A stretch of 64,000 nucleotides of DNA from Pseudomonadota bacterium. GTDB lineage: Bacteria; Pseudomonadota; Gammaproteobacteria; Pseudomonadales; Pseudomonadaceae. The notes beneath the pieces were generated by a model. The model was not told where the DNA came from and ran no database searches. It worked only from the letters and a program-made list of their open reading frames with translations. The translations under genes and the position numbers were made by a program. The stretch is taken from the NCBI GenBank assembly GCA_023388335.1, contig JAEWGL010000212.1, positions 5,080 to 69,079 of the forward strand. The letters are read 5' to 3'. This document shows, in pieces, positions 18,954-28,425 of this stretch; within the stretch, counting starts at the first letter, position 1, and each line of letters opens with the position of its first letter.

Positions 18954-19544
18954 TTAGCGATTTTCCAGGCTCGCCGCACGGGCATAAGGCAGAGCGCTTT
19001 CAGTGCCCTTGAGCGCGGATTCCTGGGCATGCTGGCGCAGATAGCCTGGCAGACGCTGGTCCCAGCCAGCCTGGTTCTGCAGTACACCGTTGGCCATCGG
19101 ACCGGTCGGCTGCTCGCTGCTTTCGCTGTAGCCCGCCAGCACCGCAGGACCCTGCACTTGCGGCACGCTCAGGTTCTGCTGGGCAGGCTGTTGAGCGGCC
19201 ACTTCCACGCCGGTGATCTCGTCCTGATTGTACAGGCGTACACCAGCCAGTACGGCAACGGTCACCGACGCGGCCACGGCCAGACGACCCAGGCTGCGCC
19301 ATGGACCCTTCTTGACCTTGGCCGGCACGGCCTCGTCAGCCAGTGCCGCGGACACCGCCGAGGCGATATCCAGCTTGGGCAGCAGCAATTCCTTGTGCAT
19401 GGCTGCGCGAGCGACCTGGTAACGGGACCAGGTGGCACGGGTTTCGGTATCGTCGATGGCATTCAATACCCGACGCAATTCCAGTTCGTCCGCTTCGTTA
19501 TCCATCACCGCGGACAGCGATTCCTGCAAAGCTTCACGACTCAT
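18954..19544 (-). CDS. mucA: Anti-sigma factor MucA (RseA)
   Basis: MucA (196 residues) is an inner-membrane anti-sigma factor that sequesters AlgU. The N-terminal cytoplasmic domain (SREALQESLSAVMDNEADELELRRVL) binds sigma, a single membrane segment lies near residues 85-103 (RLAVAASVTVAVLAGVRLY), and the periplasmic tail interacts with MucB and is the site of regulated cleavage. The frame is intact, so there is no sign of the truncating mutations that cause mucoidy. Confidence 0.96.
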   Translation of the reverse strand: MSREALQESLSAVMDNEADELELRRVLNAIDDTETRATWSRYQVARAAMHKELLLPKLDIASAVSAALADEAVPAKVKKGPWRSLGRLAVAASVTVAVLAGVRLYNQDEITGVEVAAQQPAQQNLSVPQVQGPAVLAGYSESSEQPTGPMANGVLQNQAGWDQRLPGYLRQHAQESALKGTESALPYARAASLENR

Positions 19545-19575
19545 GGCGGTTCCTCTCTTGGCTGTCGCCGCTGTC

Positions 19576-20157
19576 TCAGGTTTCCTGCAGCAGGGGCTGC
19601 AGGGCTTTGTCTATGGCCTCCCGAGCGCGGAAGATCCGAGAGCGCACGGTACCCACTGGACACTGCATGACGCTCGCAATGTCCTCGTAACTCAGACCAT
19701 CGAATTCGCGCAAAGTTAAGGCCGTGCGCAGATCCTCCGGCAGTTGCTGAATGGTCCGATGGACAGTGCCTTCGATTTCATCCCGCAACAACGAGCGCTC
19801 TGGGGACTCGAGATCCTTGAGGCCATGATCGCCGTCGTAAAATTCCGCATCCTCGGAACTTACATCGCTGTCTGGGGGCCGCCGACCGCGGGACACCAGA
19901 TAGTTTTTTGCCGTGTTGATGGCAATGCGGTAAAGCCAGGTATAGAACGCACTGTCACCGCGAAAATTTCCCAGCGCCCGGTACGCCTTGATAAAGGCTT
20001 CCTGCGCCACATCCTGGGCTTCATGGGTGTCGTGTACGAACCGCACGATCAACCCGAGAATCTTGTGCTGATACTTCAGCACCAACAGATCGAACGCTCG
20101 CCTGTCGCCGCGCTGCACGCGCTCGACAAGCTGCTGATCCTCTTCCTGGGTTAGCAT
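19576..20157 (-). CDS. algU: ECF sigma factor AlgU (RpoE, sigma-22)
   Basis: AlgU (193 residues) directs transcription of envelope-stress and exopolysaccharide genes. Region 2 (DLLVLKYQHKILGLIVRFV, then DVAQEAFIKAYRAL) and region 4 (LTLREFDGLSYEDIASVM, PVGTVRSRIFRAREAI) are complete. The ATG at 20157 is chosen because GAGGAG lies 5 bases upstream; a GTG two codons earlier would sit on top of that site. First gene of the algU-mucA-mucB-mucD run, with a matching autoregulatory promoter upstream. Confidence 0.98.
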   Translation of the reverse strand: MLTQEEDQQLVERVQRGDRRAFDLLVLKYQHKILGLIVRFVHDTHEAQDVAQEAFIKAYRALGNFRGDSAFYTWLYRIAINTAKNYLVSRGRRPPDSDVSSEDAEFYDGDHGLKDLESPERSLLRDEIEGTVHRTIQQLPEDLRTALTLREFDGLSYEDIASVMQCPVGTVRSRIFRAREAIDKALQPLLQET

Positions 20158-20216
20158 GAACACTCCTCAGTGAAGCTGAAGGAGCGTTGCAAAGGCCATC
20201 GTTCAGGCTTGCAACC

Positions 20217-20243
20217 ATAGACTCGGGCTTTCAGCAAAAGTTC
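20217..20243 (-). promoter_or_regulatory. AlgU-type ECF promoter upstream of algU
   Basis: On the minus strand, GAACTT (complement of 20238-20243) and TCTAT (complement of 20217-20221) are separated by 16 bases, matching the AlgU/sigma-E consensus (GAACTT, 16-17 bases, TCtga). It lies about 60 bases before the algU start, consistent with the known positive autoregulation of algU operons. Confidence 0.75.
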
Positions 20244-20589
20244 TCCCCTCCAAGCAAGTTTCCTGCGGCCCTTGGTCGGCTCGCACGAAAAACGCAGCAC
20301 GGTCGAGGCCGGCTGCGTCGATAATCAGGTCTCGGTCACGCAGGTGACAGCCCGGGCAGGACTGGCGCCATACGTCGCCGCGGCAATTGTGACGTGCGGG
20401 CAGCCTTCTATGGATTCTCCCCTGTCAGGGAAAGTTCCCAAAGATTGCCGATGCACCGCAAGCGCTATTGGAAATCAGGCACCCGGGGCTGCTATAAAGG
20501 CAACCGGTCAAGATTCACGATAGTTTCACTATGCCATCTGCGCTCGACTATTGTGCCGCGCACCCTCTCAAGATTACTAGTGTCCCGAC
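20244..20589. other. Intergenic region between divergent algU and nadB
   Basis: Apart from the AlgU promoter at its left edge, this region holds no gene or clear hairpin. The right third is more AT-rich and includes a TATAAA-like box at 20494-20499, which could belong to a nadB promoter, but no convincing -35 element is seen at standard spacing. Confidence 0.5.
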
Positions 20590-22206
20590 ATGAGCCAACA
20601 ATTCCAACATGATGTCCTGGTGATCGGCAGCGGAGCCGCCGGCCTCAGCCTGGCACTCAATCTCCCCGCCCATCTGCGTATTGCCGTGCTGAGCAAGGGC
20701 GACCTGGCCAACGGTTCGACGTTCTGGGCCCAGGGCGGGGTCGCCGCCGTGCTCGACGATGCCGATACCGTGCAGTCGCATGTCGAGGACACGCTCAATG
20801 CCGGTGGTGGCCTGTGCCACGAGGACGCGGTGCGCTTTACCGTGGAGCACAGCCGCGAGGCCATCCAGTGGCTGATCGACCAGGGCGTGCCCTTTACCCG
20901 CGATGAGCAGCACAAGGTCGACGACCGCAGCTTCGAGTTCCACCTGACCCGCGAGGGCGGCCATAGCCATCGGCGCATCATCCATGCCGCCGATGCCACG
21001 GGCGCGGCGATCTTCACCACCTTGCTGGATCAGGCGCGCCAACGCCGGAACATCGAGCTGCTGGAGCAACGGGTGGCGGTTGACCTGATTACCGAGCGGC
21101 GCTTGGGCCAGGACGGCGACCGCTGCCTCGGCGCCTATGTACTCAACCGTACCACGGGCGAGGTCGACACCTATGGCGCGCGTTTTTGCGTGCTGGCCAC
21201 CGGCGGCGCGGCCAAGGTCTATCTCTATACCAGCAATCCCGACGGCGCTTGCGGCGACGGCATTGCCATGGCCTGGCGCGCTGGCTGCCGGGTGGCCAAT
21301 CTGGAATTCAACCAGTTCCACCCCACTTGCCTGTATCACCCACAAGCCAAGAGCTTCCTGATCACCGAGGCACTGCGCGGCGAAGGCGCCCTGCTGCGCC
21401 TGCCCAATGGCGAACGTTTCATGCCGCGTTTCGACCCGCGCGAGGAGCTGGCGCCGCGTGACATCGTCGCCCGCGCCATCGACCATGAGATGAAACGCCT
21501 GGGCGTGGACTGCGTGTACCTGGATATCAGCCACAAGCCGGCCGACTTCATCAAGCATCACTTTCCCACGGTCTACGAGCGCTGTCTGGCCTTCGGCATC
21601 GACATCACCCGCGAGCCGATCCCGGTGGTGCCTGCCGCCCACTACACCTGTGGCGGGGTGATGGTCGACGACTGCGGCCACACCGACGTGCCCGGCCTCT
21701 ACGCCATCGGCGAAACCAGCTTCACCGGCCTGCACGGCGCCAACCGCATGGCCAGCAACTCGCTACTGGAGTGCTTTGTCTATGGCCGTGCCGCCGCCGC
21801 CGACATCGAGGCGCAGCTTGACCAGGTGGACATGCCTCATGCCCTGCCCTGCTGGGATGCCAGCCAGGTCACCGACTCGGACGAAGACGTGATCATCGCG
21901 CACAACTGGGACGAGCTGCGCCGTTTCATGTGGGACTACGTGGGCATCGTGCGCACCAACAAGCGCCTGCAGCGTGCCGAGCACCGCGTCCGCCTGCTGC
22001 TGGACGAGATCGATGAGTTCTACAGCAACTACAAGGTCAGCCGCGACCTGATCGAGCTGCGCAACCTGGCCCAGGTGGCCGAGCTGATGATCCGCTCGGC
22101 CATGCAACGCAAGGAAAGCCGCGGCCTGCATTACACGCTGGACTACCCCGGCATGCTGCCCGAGGCCCGTGACACTATTGTGCAGCCGCCCACCTACGCC
22201 GACTGA
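20590..22206 (+). CDS. nadB: L-aspartate oxidase
   Basis: NadB (538 residues) oxidises L-aspartate to iminoaspartate, the first step of de novo NAD synthesis, using FAD and either oxygen or fumarate. The FAD-binding [13 protein letters not shown] lies at the N terminus. Succinate dehydrogenase/fumarate reductase-like motifs ([13 protein letters not shown] and [13 protein letters not shown]) and the helical C-terminal domain follow. Its last 32 bases overlap the convergent ygfX-like gene. Confidence 0.97.
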   Translation: MSQQFQHDVLVIGSGAAGLSLALNLPAHLRIAVLSKGDLANGSTFWAQGGVAAVLDDADTVQSHVEDTLNAGGGLCHEDAVRFTVEHSREAIQWLIDQGVPFTRDEQHKVDDRSFEFHLTREGGHSHRRIIHAADATGAAIFTTLLDQARQRRNIELLEQRVAVDLITERRLGQDGDRCLGAYVLNRTTGEVDTYGARFCVLATGGAAKVYLYTSNPDGACGDGIAMAWRAGCRVANLEFNQFHPTCLYHPQAKSFLITEALRGEGALLRLPNGERFMPRFDPREELAPRDIVARAIDHEMKRLGVDCVYLDISHKPADFIKHHFPTVYERCLAFGIDITREPIPVVPAAHYTCGGVMVDDCGHTDVPGLYAIGETSFTGLHGANRMASNSLLECFVYGRAAAADIEAQLDQVDMPHALPCWDASQVTDSDEDVIIAHNWDELRRFMWDYVGIVRTNKRLQRAEHRVRLLLDEIDEFYSNYKVSRDLIELRNLAQVAELMIRSAMQRKESRGLHYTLDYPGMLPEARDTIVQPPTYAD

Positions 22207-22627
22207 ACTTCAGTCGCAGGCGCAAGCGCCGGTGCTGTTCCGGCGCCAGTGCGTCGCTGGGAATGCACTGGGTCTGGCCCAGGCGCCGCCCCTGGCGCAC
22301 GCAGCGCAGGACCACCATAGCGGGCAGTGCCACGCTGTCGCGGCACAGCCGCGCCGGCTGCCAGCCGTGGGCACGGCTGAACAGCTGCCAGCCACGTGGG
22401 CCGCGGCGCAGGCCGGTGATGGCCTCAGGGTGCGTCAGCAGAATACGCCGAGGAATGACCCATGCAGCGTGGGCCAGGCATAGCGAAACCAATGATAGGC
22501 GCAGCCACCAGGGAACGGCGCTTGCCCACAGCACCAGGCCACTGAGTGCCTGGCACGTCAGGTAGACCGTCAGCAGATGGCGCGAGCCCTGCCAACGGCA
22601 CTCGAAATGCTCACTTGGGCTGGACAC
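22175..22627 (-). CDS. YgfX/CptA-like inner-membrane protein
   Basis: The 150-residue protein has two hydrophobic segments near residues 18-60 ([18 protein letters not shown] and [18 protein letters not shown]), followed by a basic, Arg-rich cytoplasmic tail. Size, topology and position directly after sdhE match the YgfX family (Pfam YgfX, also called CptA). Proposed roles in cell-shape toxicity are disputed. It starts inside sdhE (17-base overlap), and its 3' end overlaps nadB by 32 bases on the opposite strand. Confidence 0.75.
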   Translation of the reverse strand: MSSPSEHFECRWQGSRHLLTVYLTCQALSGLVLWASAVPWWLRLSLVSLCLAHAAWVIPRRILLTHPEAITGLRRGPRGWQLFSRAHGWQPARLCRDSVALPAMVVLRCVRQGRRLGQTQCIPSDALAPEQHRRLRLRLKFSRRRWAAAQ

Positions 22628-22865
22628 GGTCCAGGATGATGCGAACCATGCGCTGCAGCTCGGGGTCTTCGGACTCGGCGCGCTCCATGAACCAGCCGAA
22701 CATGTCCTGATCCTCGCAGGTCAGCAGACGGCGATACAGTTCGCGGTCGGCCTCGCCCAGATGCGGGTAGACCTCCAGGGTGAACGGCACCAGCAGGACG
22801 TCCAGCTCCAGCATGCCGCGGCGGCTGTGCCAGAAAAGCCGGTTGATTTCAGATTGTTCGACCAT
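22611..22865 (-). CDS. sdhE: FAD assembly factor SdhE (CptB, YgfY)
   Basis: This 84-residue protein promotes covalent flavinylation of succinate dehydrogenase SdhA and fumarate reductase. The family signature RGMLELD is at residues 16-22, followed by the helical bundle with [13 protein letters not shown]. It is the first gene of the sdhE-ygfX pair. The adjacent flavoenzyme gene nadB belongs to the same fold family as SdhA, although no dependence on SdhE can be read from sequence. Confidence 0.95.
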   Translation of the reverse strand: MVEQSEINRLFWHSRRGMLELDVLLVPFTLEVYPHLGEADRELYRRLLTCEDQDMFGWFMERAESEDPELQRMVRIILDRVQPK

Positions 22866-23047
22866 GGGGCCCTCCTCGAATGGCCGGCCAGTATACAGCG
22901 ACGCGGCAAAGGCGACACGCGGCGTTGGTCGAGCTCTGTTGCCATTTCATCCAGCGGCGCCACCAGGGCCGGCATTCCCTGCCGACCTACCTATTTTGTC
23001 ATCAGCGTTCTATCATGGGCCCCAGTCTTTACCACCTGCGATGACCC

Positions 23048-23989
23048 ATGGCCGATTCCGCTTTCTTCTGCCCCCTGTCCCACGAGGGCATCCTCGCTGT
23101 CCGCGGCTCCGATGCTGGCAAGTTCCTGCAGGGTCAGCTGACCTGCAACATCAACTACCTCAGCCTTGAGCACGCCAGCCTCGGTGCCCGCTGCATGGTC
23201 AAGGGCCGCATGCAATCGAGCTTTCGCATCCTGCCCGAAGGCAACGGCTTGCTCCTGGCCATGGCCAGCGAGCTGCTCGAGGCGCAACTGGCCGACCTGA
23301 AGAAATACGCCGTGTTCTCCAAGGCCACCCTGGCCGACGAGAGTTCGGCCTGGGCGCGTTTCGGCCTGCAGCACGCCGATGCCGCCCTGCAGGCGCTGGG
23401 CGTGGGCGTGCCGGCCGGCGTCGGCGCCACGTTGCGTCATGATGGCCTTATCGCCATTGGTGTCTCTGAAGGCCGCGTGGAGCTCTGGGCGCCCGCCGAG
23501 CAGGCTGAGGCTGTGCGCGCGGCCCTCGCCGCACGGCTGCCCGAAGCGGGTCTGGACGCATGGCTGCTGGGCCAGATTCGCGCCGGCATCGGCCAGGTCA
23601 CTGGCCCGACCCGCGAACTGTTCATCCCGCAGATGATCAACCTGCAGGCCGTTGGCGGCGTCAGCTTCAAGAAGGGCTGCTACACCGGCCAGGAAATCGT
23701 CGCCCGCATGCAATACCTGGGCAAGCTCAAGCGCCGTCAGTACCGCCTGGCGCTCGCCGAGGCCCAGGTGCCTGCCGCGGGGAGTGAAATCTTCTCGCCG
23801 ACCCACGGCTCGTCCGTGGGTGAAGTGGTGATTGCCGCACGTGCCGGGCAGGGCTGCGAGCTGCTCGCGGTGCTGACCGCCGACGCCGTGCACGACGATA
23901 ATCTGCACTTGGGCAGCCTCGACGGTCCACGCCTGGAACTGCTGTCCCTGCCCTATGAACTGGACCGCGACCGGGAAATCCAGCGCTGA
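23048..23989 (+). CDS. ygfZ: Folate-binding YgfZ/CAF17 family protein
   Basis: YgfZ (313 residues) is a tetrahydrofolate-binding protein that supports assembly or repair of some iron-sulfur enzymes, including MiaB. The hallmark KGCYTGQE, with its functional cysteine, lies near residue 215 after a GcvT-like fold. A nearby ATG at 23041 is in another frame, so the start at 23048 is chosen. It is divergent from sdhE. Confidence 0.93.
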   Translation: MADSAFFCPLSHEGILAVRGSDAGKFLQGQLTCNINYLSLEHASLGARCMVKGRMQSSFRILPEGNGLLLAMASELLEAQLADLKKYAVFSKATLADESSAWARFGLQHADAALQALGVGVPAGVGATLRHDGLIAIGVSEGRVELWAPAEQAEAVRAALAARLPEAGLDAWLLGQIRAGIGQVTGPTRELFIPQMINLQAVGGVSFKKGCYTGQEIVARMQYLGKLKRRQYRLALAEAQVPAAGSEIFSPTHGSSVGEVVIAARAGQGCELLAVLTADAVHDDNLHLGSLDGPRLELLSLPYELDRDREIQR

Positions 23990-23996
23990 CCAGCCT

Positions 23997-24017
23997 GCCC
24001 CGCCCTTCGGGTGGGGC
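23997..24017 (+). terminator. Hairpin after ygfZ
   Basis: GCCCCGCCC and GGGTGGGGC pair (one G-U) around a TTC loop, starting 8 bases after the ygfZ stop and ending 27 bases before the next start codon. There is no T-tract, so it may attenuate rather than fully terminate. Confidence 0.5.
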
Positions 24018-24044
24018 CGCCTTGCCATTGCGGTAGAAAAGCCC

Positions 24045-24863
24045 ATGAACACGCTGGCCAAGAGGGTTCAGGCACAATTGCTCGATGCCATCGAGAATGA
24101 CGACCTGTTCCTGCCGACCCTGCCCGAAGTCGCCCTGAGCATCCGCGAAGCCGCCGAAGACACCGAGATCAGCGTCGGCGCCCTGAGCAAGATCATCGGC
24201 CGCGACGCCGCCCTGTCGGCACGCCTGATCAAGGTGGTCAACAGTCCGCTGCTGCGTGCCTCGGTGGACGTCACCAACCTGCACACCGCACTTACCCGCC
24301 TGGGCATCAATTACAGCTGCAACCTGGCCATCGGCCTGGTGATCGAGCAAATCTTCCATGCCCGCTCGCCAGCGGTGGAGCAGAAGCTACGCAAGGTCTG
24401 GGCCCATAGCCTGGAGGTCGCGGGCATCAGCTACGCGCTCAGCCGATGCTACACCTCGCTCAAGCCCGACCAAGCGGCCCTCGGTGGCCTGGTCCACCAG
24501 ATCGGCGCCCTGCCGGTGTTTATCTACGCCGAAGAGTACAACGAGCTGCTCGCGGACCCCCTGTGCCTGCATTACGTGATCGAGCAGATCCAGCCGGTGC
24601 TGGGCGACAAGATCCTCGGCGCATGGCAGTTCCCGGCACAGCTGGCCAGCCTGCCCAGCCAGGTGCAGGACCTGAATCGGCGGACCGACCAGGTCGACTA
24701 CATCGACATTGTGCCGATCGCCTGCTGCCTGAGCAGCAACCACCGCGACCGCTCCCTCGCAACCTTGCCGGCCTACCACCACCTTGGCCTGCCATACGGC
24801 ACCGAACTGCAGGCAGCCGACCTGCTCGACGCACGGGCGATGTTCAGCCAGTCCTCGCCCTGA
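24045..24863 (+). CDS. HDOD-domain signalling protein
   Basis: The protein has 272 residues. The HDOD domain covers about residues 15-215 with the typical opening LFLPTLPEVALSIREAAED, a middle GRDAALSARLIKVVNSPLL and an ALTRLGINYSCNLAIGL helix. The metal-binding HD pair of true HD-GYP phosphodiesterases is lacking, as usual for HDOD, so it is likely a binding or signalling scaffold rather than an enzyme. The ATG at 24045 is preferred over an in-frame upstream start that lies inside ygfZ. It is convergent with tctE (20-base overlap of coding ends). Confidence 0.88.
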   Translation: MNTLAKRVQAQLLDAIENDDLFLPTLPEVALSIREAAEDTEISVGALSKIIGRDAALSARLIKVVNSPLLRASVDVTNLHTALTRLGINYSCNLAIGLVIEQIFHARSPAVEQKLRKVWAHSLEVAGISYALSRCYTSLKPDQAALGGLVHQIGALPVFIYAEEYNELLADPLCLHYVIEQIQPVLGDKILGAWQFPAQLASLPSQVQDLNRRTDQVDYIDIVPIACCLSSNHRDRSLATLPAYHHLGLPYGTELQAADLLDARAMFSQSSP

Positions 24864-26268
24864 TTGCGGTAGCCATGCTGTACTCATCCGGATCAGCGAT
24901 GAAGCTGACCCGCACCTTCAAACCTGCACCCTCCCCATCATGCAGACTGATCTGCGCCAGGTGGGCGCGGCAGATCTCGCCGACGATCGCCAGCCCCAAA
25001 CCGGTGCCCTGTGCCCCACGCCGGTAGAAGCGCTCGAACACGCGATCACGTTCCTCCTCGGGAATCCCTGGACCGTCGTCCTCGACCTCGAGCGTCGCTG
25101 GCGCCAGCACCCGCAGGATCACATTGCCGCCCTTGGGCGTATGGGCCAAGGCGTTGTCCACCAGGTTGCTGAGCAATTCGTTGAGCAGGGTCGGCTCGCC
25201 CTTGAGCCATACCGGCATCTCGGCTTCCAAGGCCAGGGCCACGCCCCGGGCATGGGCCAGGGGTGCCATGGCCATGCCCAATTCGCGGGCCAGCTGGCTG
25301 AGGTCCAGCCGTTGCGCGCCACCCTCGGCGATGGCACGCGCGCCGTTCTCCACCCGCGCCAGCGACAGCAACTGGTTAGCCAGATGGGTCAGGCGATCGG
25401 TGCCTTGGGCCGCCGACGCCAGGGTCTGGCGCCATTGCTCGGCATCGTTCGAGCGCAGGCCCAGCTCGACCCTGGCCTTGAGCGCCGCCAACGGCGTGCG
25501 CAGCTCATGGGCGGCGTCGGCGATGAACTGCGCCTGACGCTCGAATTGCTCGCGCAAGCGCTCGGTAAAGTGGTTGAGGGAACGTACCAGCGGCACCAGT
25601 TCGCGCTGCACCTGCACCACCGGCAAGGCACGCAGGTCGTCCGGCTGGCGCTCCTCCACGGCGCTGCGCAGGCGTTCCAGCGGACGCAGGGCAGCGCTGA
25701 CGGCGAACCACACCAGCAACAGCGCGCCCAGGGCGAGCATGCCCAGGCGCAACAATGTATCGGCCATCAGGCTGCGGGCCATGCTCACGCGCGCTTCGTC
25801 GGTCTCGGCCACGCGGATCTCGGCCATGCCGTTCATGTTCGGCTCGCTGACTGGCTTGAGCAAACTGACCACCCGCACGTTCTGGCCCAGGTAGATGCCA
25901 TCGTAGAAGCTCGCCAGGGCCGGGTAATCGTCGGTGCGCGGCGTGCCGCGGGGCGGCGGTGGGAGGTTCTCGTAGCCGGAGATCAGCCGCTGGTGGATAT
26001 CATTGACCTGGTAGTAGATGCGCCCGGCACTGTCGTAGGCAAAGGTGTCCAGGGCCACATAGGGTACATCGGCGCTCAAGGTGCCGTCGCGCTGCGACAG
26101 GCCCGCGGCAATGGTGCGTGCCGATGCCAGCAGGGTGCGGTCATAGGCGGTATCGGCGGCCTCGCGGCCGTTCCAGTAGGCGCTCAGGCCACTGGCGAGC
26201 ATCAGCATCACCAACAGCAGCGCCAGGTTCCAGAGCAACCGCCCGCGCAGACTGTCGTTGTCACGCAT
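24844..26268 (-). CDS. tctE: Sensor histidine kinase TctE
   Basis: This 474-residue inner-membrane kinase has a first membrane segment near residues 10-30 and a second near 155-175. A periplasmic sensor region of about 120 residues lies between them, followed by HAMP, the H-box HELRTPLAALKARVELG, and an ATPase domain with NLVDNAL, DDGPGIP and GTGLGLAI. It phosphorylates TctD in response to tricarboxylates. The ATG at 26268 overlaps the tctD stop by 8 bases. Specificity for citrate-type ligands is inferred from the adjacent transport genes. Confidence 0.93.
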   Translation of the reverse strand: MRDNDSLRGRLLWNLALLLVMLMLASGLSAYWNGREAADTAYDRTLLASARTIAAGLSQRDGTLSADVPYVALDTFAYDSAGRIYYQVNDIHQRLISGYENLPPPPRGTPRTDDYPALASFYDGIYLGQNVRVVSLLKPVSEPNMNGMAEIRVAETDEARVSMARSLMADTLLRLGMLALGALLLVWFAVSAALRPLERLRSAVEERQPDDLRALPVVQVQRELVPLVRSLNHFTERLREQFERQAQFIADAAHELRTPLAALKARVELGLRSNDAEQWRQTLASAAQGTDRLTHLANQLLSLARVENGARAIAEGGAQRLDLSQLARELGMAMAPLAHARGVALALEAEMPVWLKGEPTLLNELLSNLVDNALAHTPKGGNVILRVLAPATLEVEDDGPGIPEEERDRVFERFYRRGAQGTGLGLAIVGEICRAHLAQISLHDGEGAGLKVRVSFIADPDEYSMATAIRARTG

Positions 26269-26932
26269 CGCGGTGTTCGAGCAGGTAGCCAAGCCCTCGG
26301 AAGGTGACGATGGCCACTGCGTGGCCGTCGAGCTTCTTGCGCAGGCGATGGATATAGATCTCGATGGCGTCCGGGCTGGCTTCCTCGTCCAGGCCGAACA
26401 CCTGGGCGGCCAACTGCTCCTTGCTCATCACCCGTCCGGGACGGGCGATCAGGGCTTCGAGCACGCTCTGCTCGCGTGAGGTCAGGGCCAACAACTCGTC
26501 GCCGAGGCTGAAGCGCCGGGTGTCGAGGTCGTATATCAGCGGGCCGCAGCGCTGCTGACGCTCGCCTCCGAGCACACTGCGCCGCAGCAGGGCCTTGACC
26601 CGAGCCTCCAGCTCGGTCAGCTCGAACGGCTTGGCCAGGTAATCGTCGGCACCCAGGTTCAGGCCATGCACCCGGTCCTTCACGTCACTGCGTGCGGTCA
26701 GCATCAACACTGGCAGCGTCTTGCCGCGAGCGCGCAGGCGTGCAAGCACCTCGAAGCCGTCCATGCGCGGCAAGCCGACATCGAGCACGGCCACGGCATA
26801 GTCCTCGCTGGCCAAGGCCAGGTCGGCCGCCACGCCATCGTGCAGCACGTCAACGTTCAGGCCAGTGCTTTTCAGGGCCTGGGCCACGCTTTCTGCCAGT
26901 TGCAGATGGTCTTCGACCAGCAGCACACGCAT
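26261..26932 (-). CDS. tctD: Response regulator TctD (OmpR family)
   Basis: TctD has 223 residues: a receiver domain (MRVLLVEDHLQLAE, phospho-acceptor Asp in VAVLDVGLPRMDG) and a winged-helix DNA-binding domain ending with IEIYIHRLRKKLDG and GLGYLLE. The ATG at 26932 starts the canonical receiver. It is divergent from the opdH-tctCBA transport genes and probably activates them when citrate or related acids are present. Confidence 0.95.
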   Translation of the reverse strand: MRVLLVEDHLQLAESVAQALKSTGLNVDVLHDGVAADLALASEDYAVAVLDVGLPRMDGFEVLARLRARGKTLPVLMLTARSDVKDRVHGLNLGADDYLAKPFELTELEARVKALLRRSVLGGERQQRCGPLIYDLDTRRFSLGDELLALTSREQSVLEALIARPGRVMSKEQLAAQVFGLDEEASPDAIEIYIHRLRKKLDGHAVAIVTFRGLGYLLEHRDA

Positions 26933-27104
26933 TGATTTCTCCCCGTCAGGGTCTGGGTCAGTGGCGCGGAGTGTACCGCCGTCAGGCCACCTGTGGAGCC
27001 CTTTGCAACAAACCTTTCGTGTTGAAAGGTTGGTGAAAGGTTCGTTACCTAGCATTTCTTCACGGCTGATTATGCGCCGAAAAAAGCACTACAAAAGTGC
27101 AACC

Positions 27105-27118
27105 AATAAGAACAATAA
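27105..27118 (+). promoter_or_regulatory. Crc/Hfq target motif (AAN repeat) at the opdH ribosome site
   Basis: AATAAGAACAATAA is a continuous run of AAN triplets directly before the GGAG ribosome site of the OprD-family porin gene. This matches the catabolite-activity motif (AAnAAnAA) bound by Hfq with Crc in Pseudomonas to block translation in preferred carbon sources. The effect is inferred from sequence. Confidence 0.72.
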
Positions 27119-27133
27119 CGGAGTCACTCGACG

Positions 27134-28423
27134 ATGCTGTCCATGCAGCCGCAGGCGTACGCGCCTATCCGACGTTCGCCTAACCGCCCTTGCGCCGTTG
27201 TCAGCGCCTTCGCCCTTGCCGGTGTTGCCCCGCTGAGCCAGGCCGCCTTCCTCGAAGACAGTACGGCCACCTTCGAAACCCGCAACATGTACTTCAACCG
27301 CGACTTCCGCGACGGGACCAGCAGCCAGCAGTCCAAGCGCGACGAGTGGGCGCAGGGTTTGATGCTCAATTTCGAGTCCGGCTACACCGACGGCACCGTG
27401 GGCTTTGGCCTGGATGCCTTGGGCATGCTCGGCATCAAGCTCGATTCCAGCCCCGACCGTAGCGGCACCGGCCTGCTGCCGACCCACGATGACGGCAGGG
27501 CCGCCGACGAGTACTCCAAGCTCGGCCTGACCGGCAAGGTGAAGATTTCCCAGACCGAACTGAAGCTTGGCACGCTGATCCCGGAACTGCCGACCTTGCA
27601 GCCCAACGACGGTCGCATCCTGCCGCAAACCTTCGAGGGTGGCCTGCTGACCTCTCGCGAGATCGCCAACCTGACCTTCACCGGCGGGCGCCTGGAAAAG
27701 GCCAAGGACCGGGACAACACCAACAAGGAAGACATTGCCCTCAACAACAAGAACAGCCGCTTCCTCGGTACCGTGGCAGGCGAGCACTACGACCTGGCAG
27801 GCCTTGACTACAGGTTCACCGAGCGCATCACCGGCAGCTACCACTTCGCCCAGCTCGACGAGGTCTATCGCCAGCATTTCGTCGGTCTGGTCGCCAGCCA
27901 GCCGTGGGGGCCAGGCACCTTCGGCGCCGACCTGCGCCTGTCGGTCAGCGACGACCAGGGCCAGGCCCGCGGCGGACGGATCGACAACACCGCGGCCAAC
28001 GGCATGTTCAGCTATGCGCTGGTCGGTCACAAGTTCAGCTTCGCCTACCAGCATCTGTCGGGTGACAGCGCATTCCCCTATATCGATGGCGCCGACCCTT
28101 ATCTTGTCAACTTCGTACAGATCAACGACTTCGCGGGTGCCGACGAGCGCTCATGGCAAGTGCGCTACGACTATAACTTCGCATCCCTCGGCATCCCCGG
28201 CCTGACCTTCATGACCCGCTACCTGAGCGGTGACAACGTCAGCCTGGCCAATGGCGGCGAAGGCAAGGAGTGGGAACGCAATACCGAGTTCAAGTACGTG
28301 GTACAAAGCGGCGCGCTGAAAAACGTCGCCGTGCGCCTGCGCAACGCCACCTTGCGCTCGAACTTTGCCCGCGACGCCGACGAAGTGCGGCTGCTGGTGA
28401 GCTACAGCGTGGCCCTCTGGTAA
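27134..28423 (+). CDS. opdH: OprD-family outer-membrane porin, tricarboxylate-type (OpdH-like)
   Basis: This 429-residue protein has an N-terminal signal region ending near SQAAF, then the OprD opening FLEDSTATFETRNMYFNRDFRD. Barrel strands with VGFGLDALGMLGIKLDSS and GTLIPELPTLQPNDGRILPQTF are typical of the family. It ends in an aromatic residue (W). The substrate is inferred from context: it is divergent from tctDE and 29 bases upstream of tctC, as for the cis-aconitate/citrate porin OpdH of P. aeruginosa. An alternative start lies 3 codons downstream. Confidence 0.88.
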   Translation: MLSMQPQAYAPIRRSPNRPCAVVSAFALAGVAPLSQAAFLEDSTATFETRNMYFNRDFRDGTSSQQSKRDEWAQGLMLNFESGYTDGTVGFGLDALGMLGIKLDSSPDRSGTGLLPTHDDGRAADEYSKLGLTGKVKISQTELKLGTLIPELPTLQPNDGRILPQTFEGGLLTSREIANLTFTGGRLEKAKDRDNTNKEDIALNNKNSRFLGTVAGEHYDLAGLDYRFTERITGSYHFAQLDEVYRQHFVGLVASQPWGPGTFGADLRLSVSDDQGQARGGRIDNTAANGMFSYALVGHKFSFAYQHLSGDSAFPYIDGADPYLVNFVQINDFAGADERSWQVRYDYNFASLGIPGLTFMTRYLSGDNVSLANGGEGKEWERNTEFKYVVQSGALKNVAVRLRNATLRSNFARDADEVRLLVSYSVALW

Positions 28424-28425
28424 CC

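Noticed and set aside
22175..22865. sdhE-ygfX as a type IV toxin-antitoxin system
   Set aside because: The proteins fit the conserved SdhE flavinylation factor and its membrane neighbour; the toxin-antitoxin interpretation is disputed and nothing here supports it specially.
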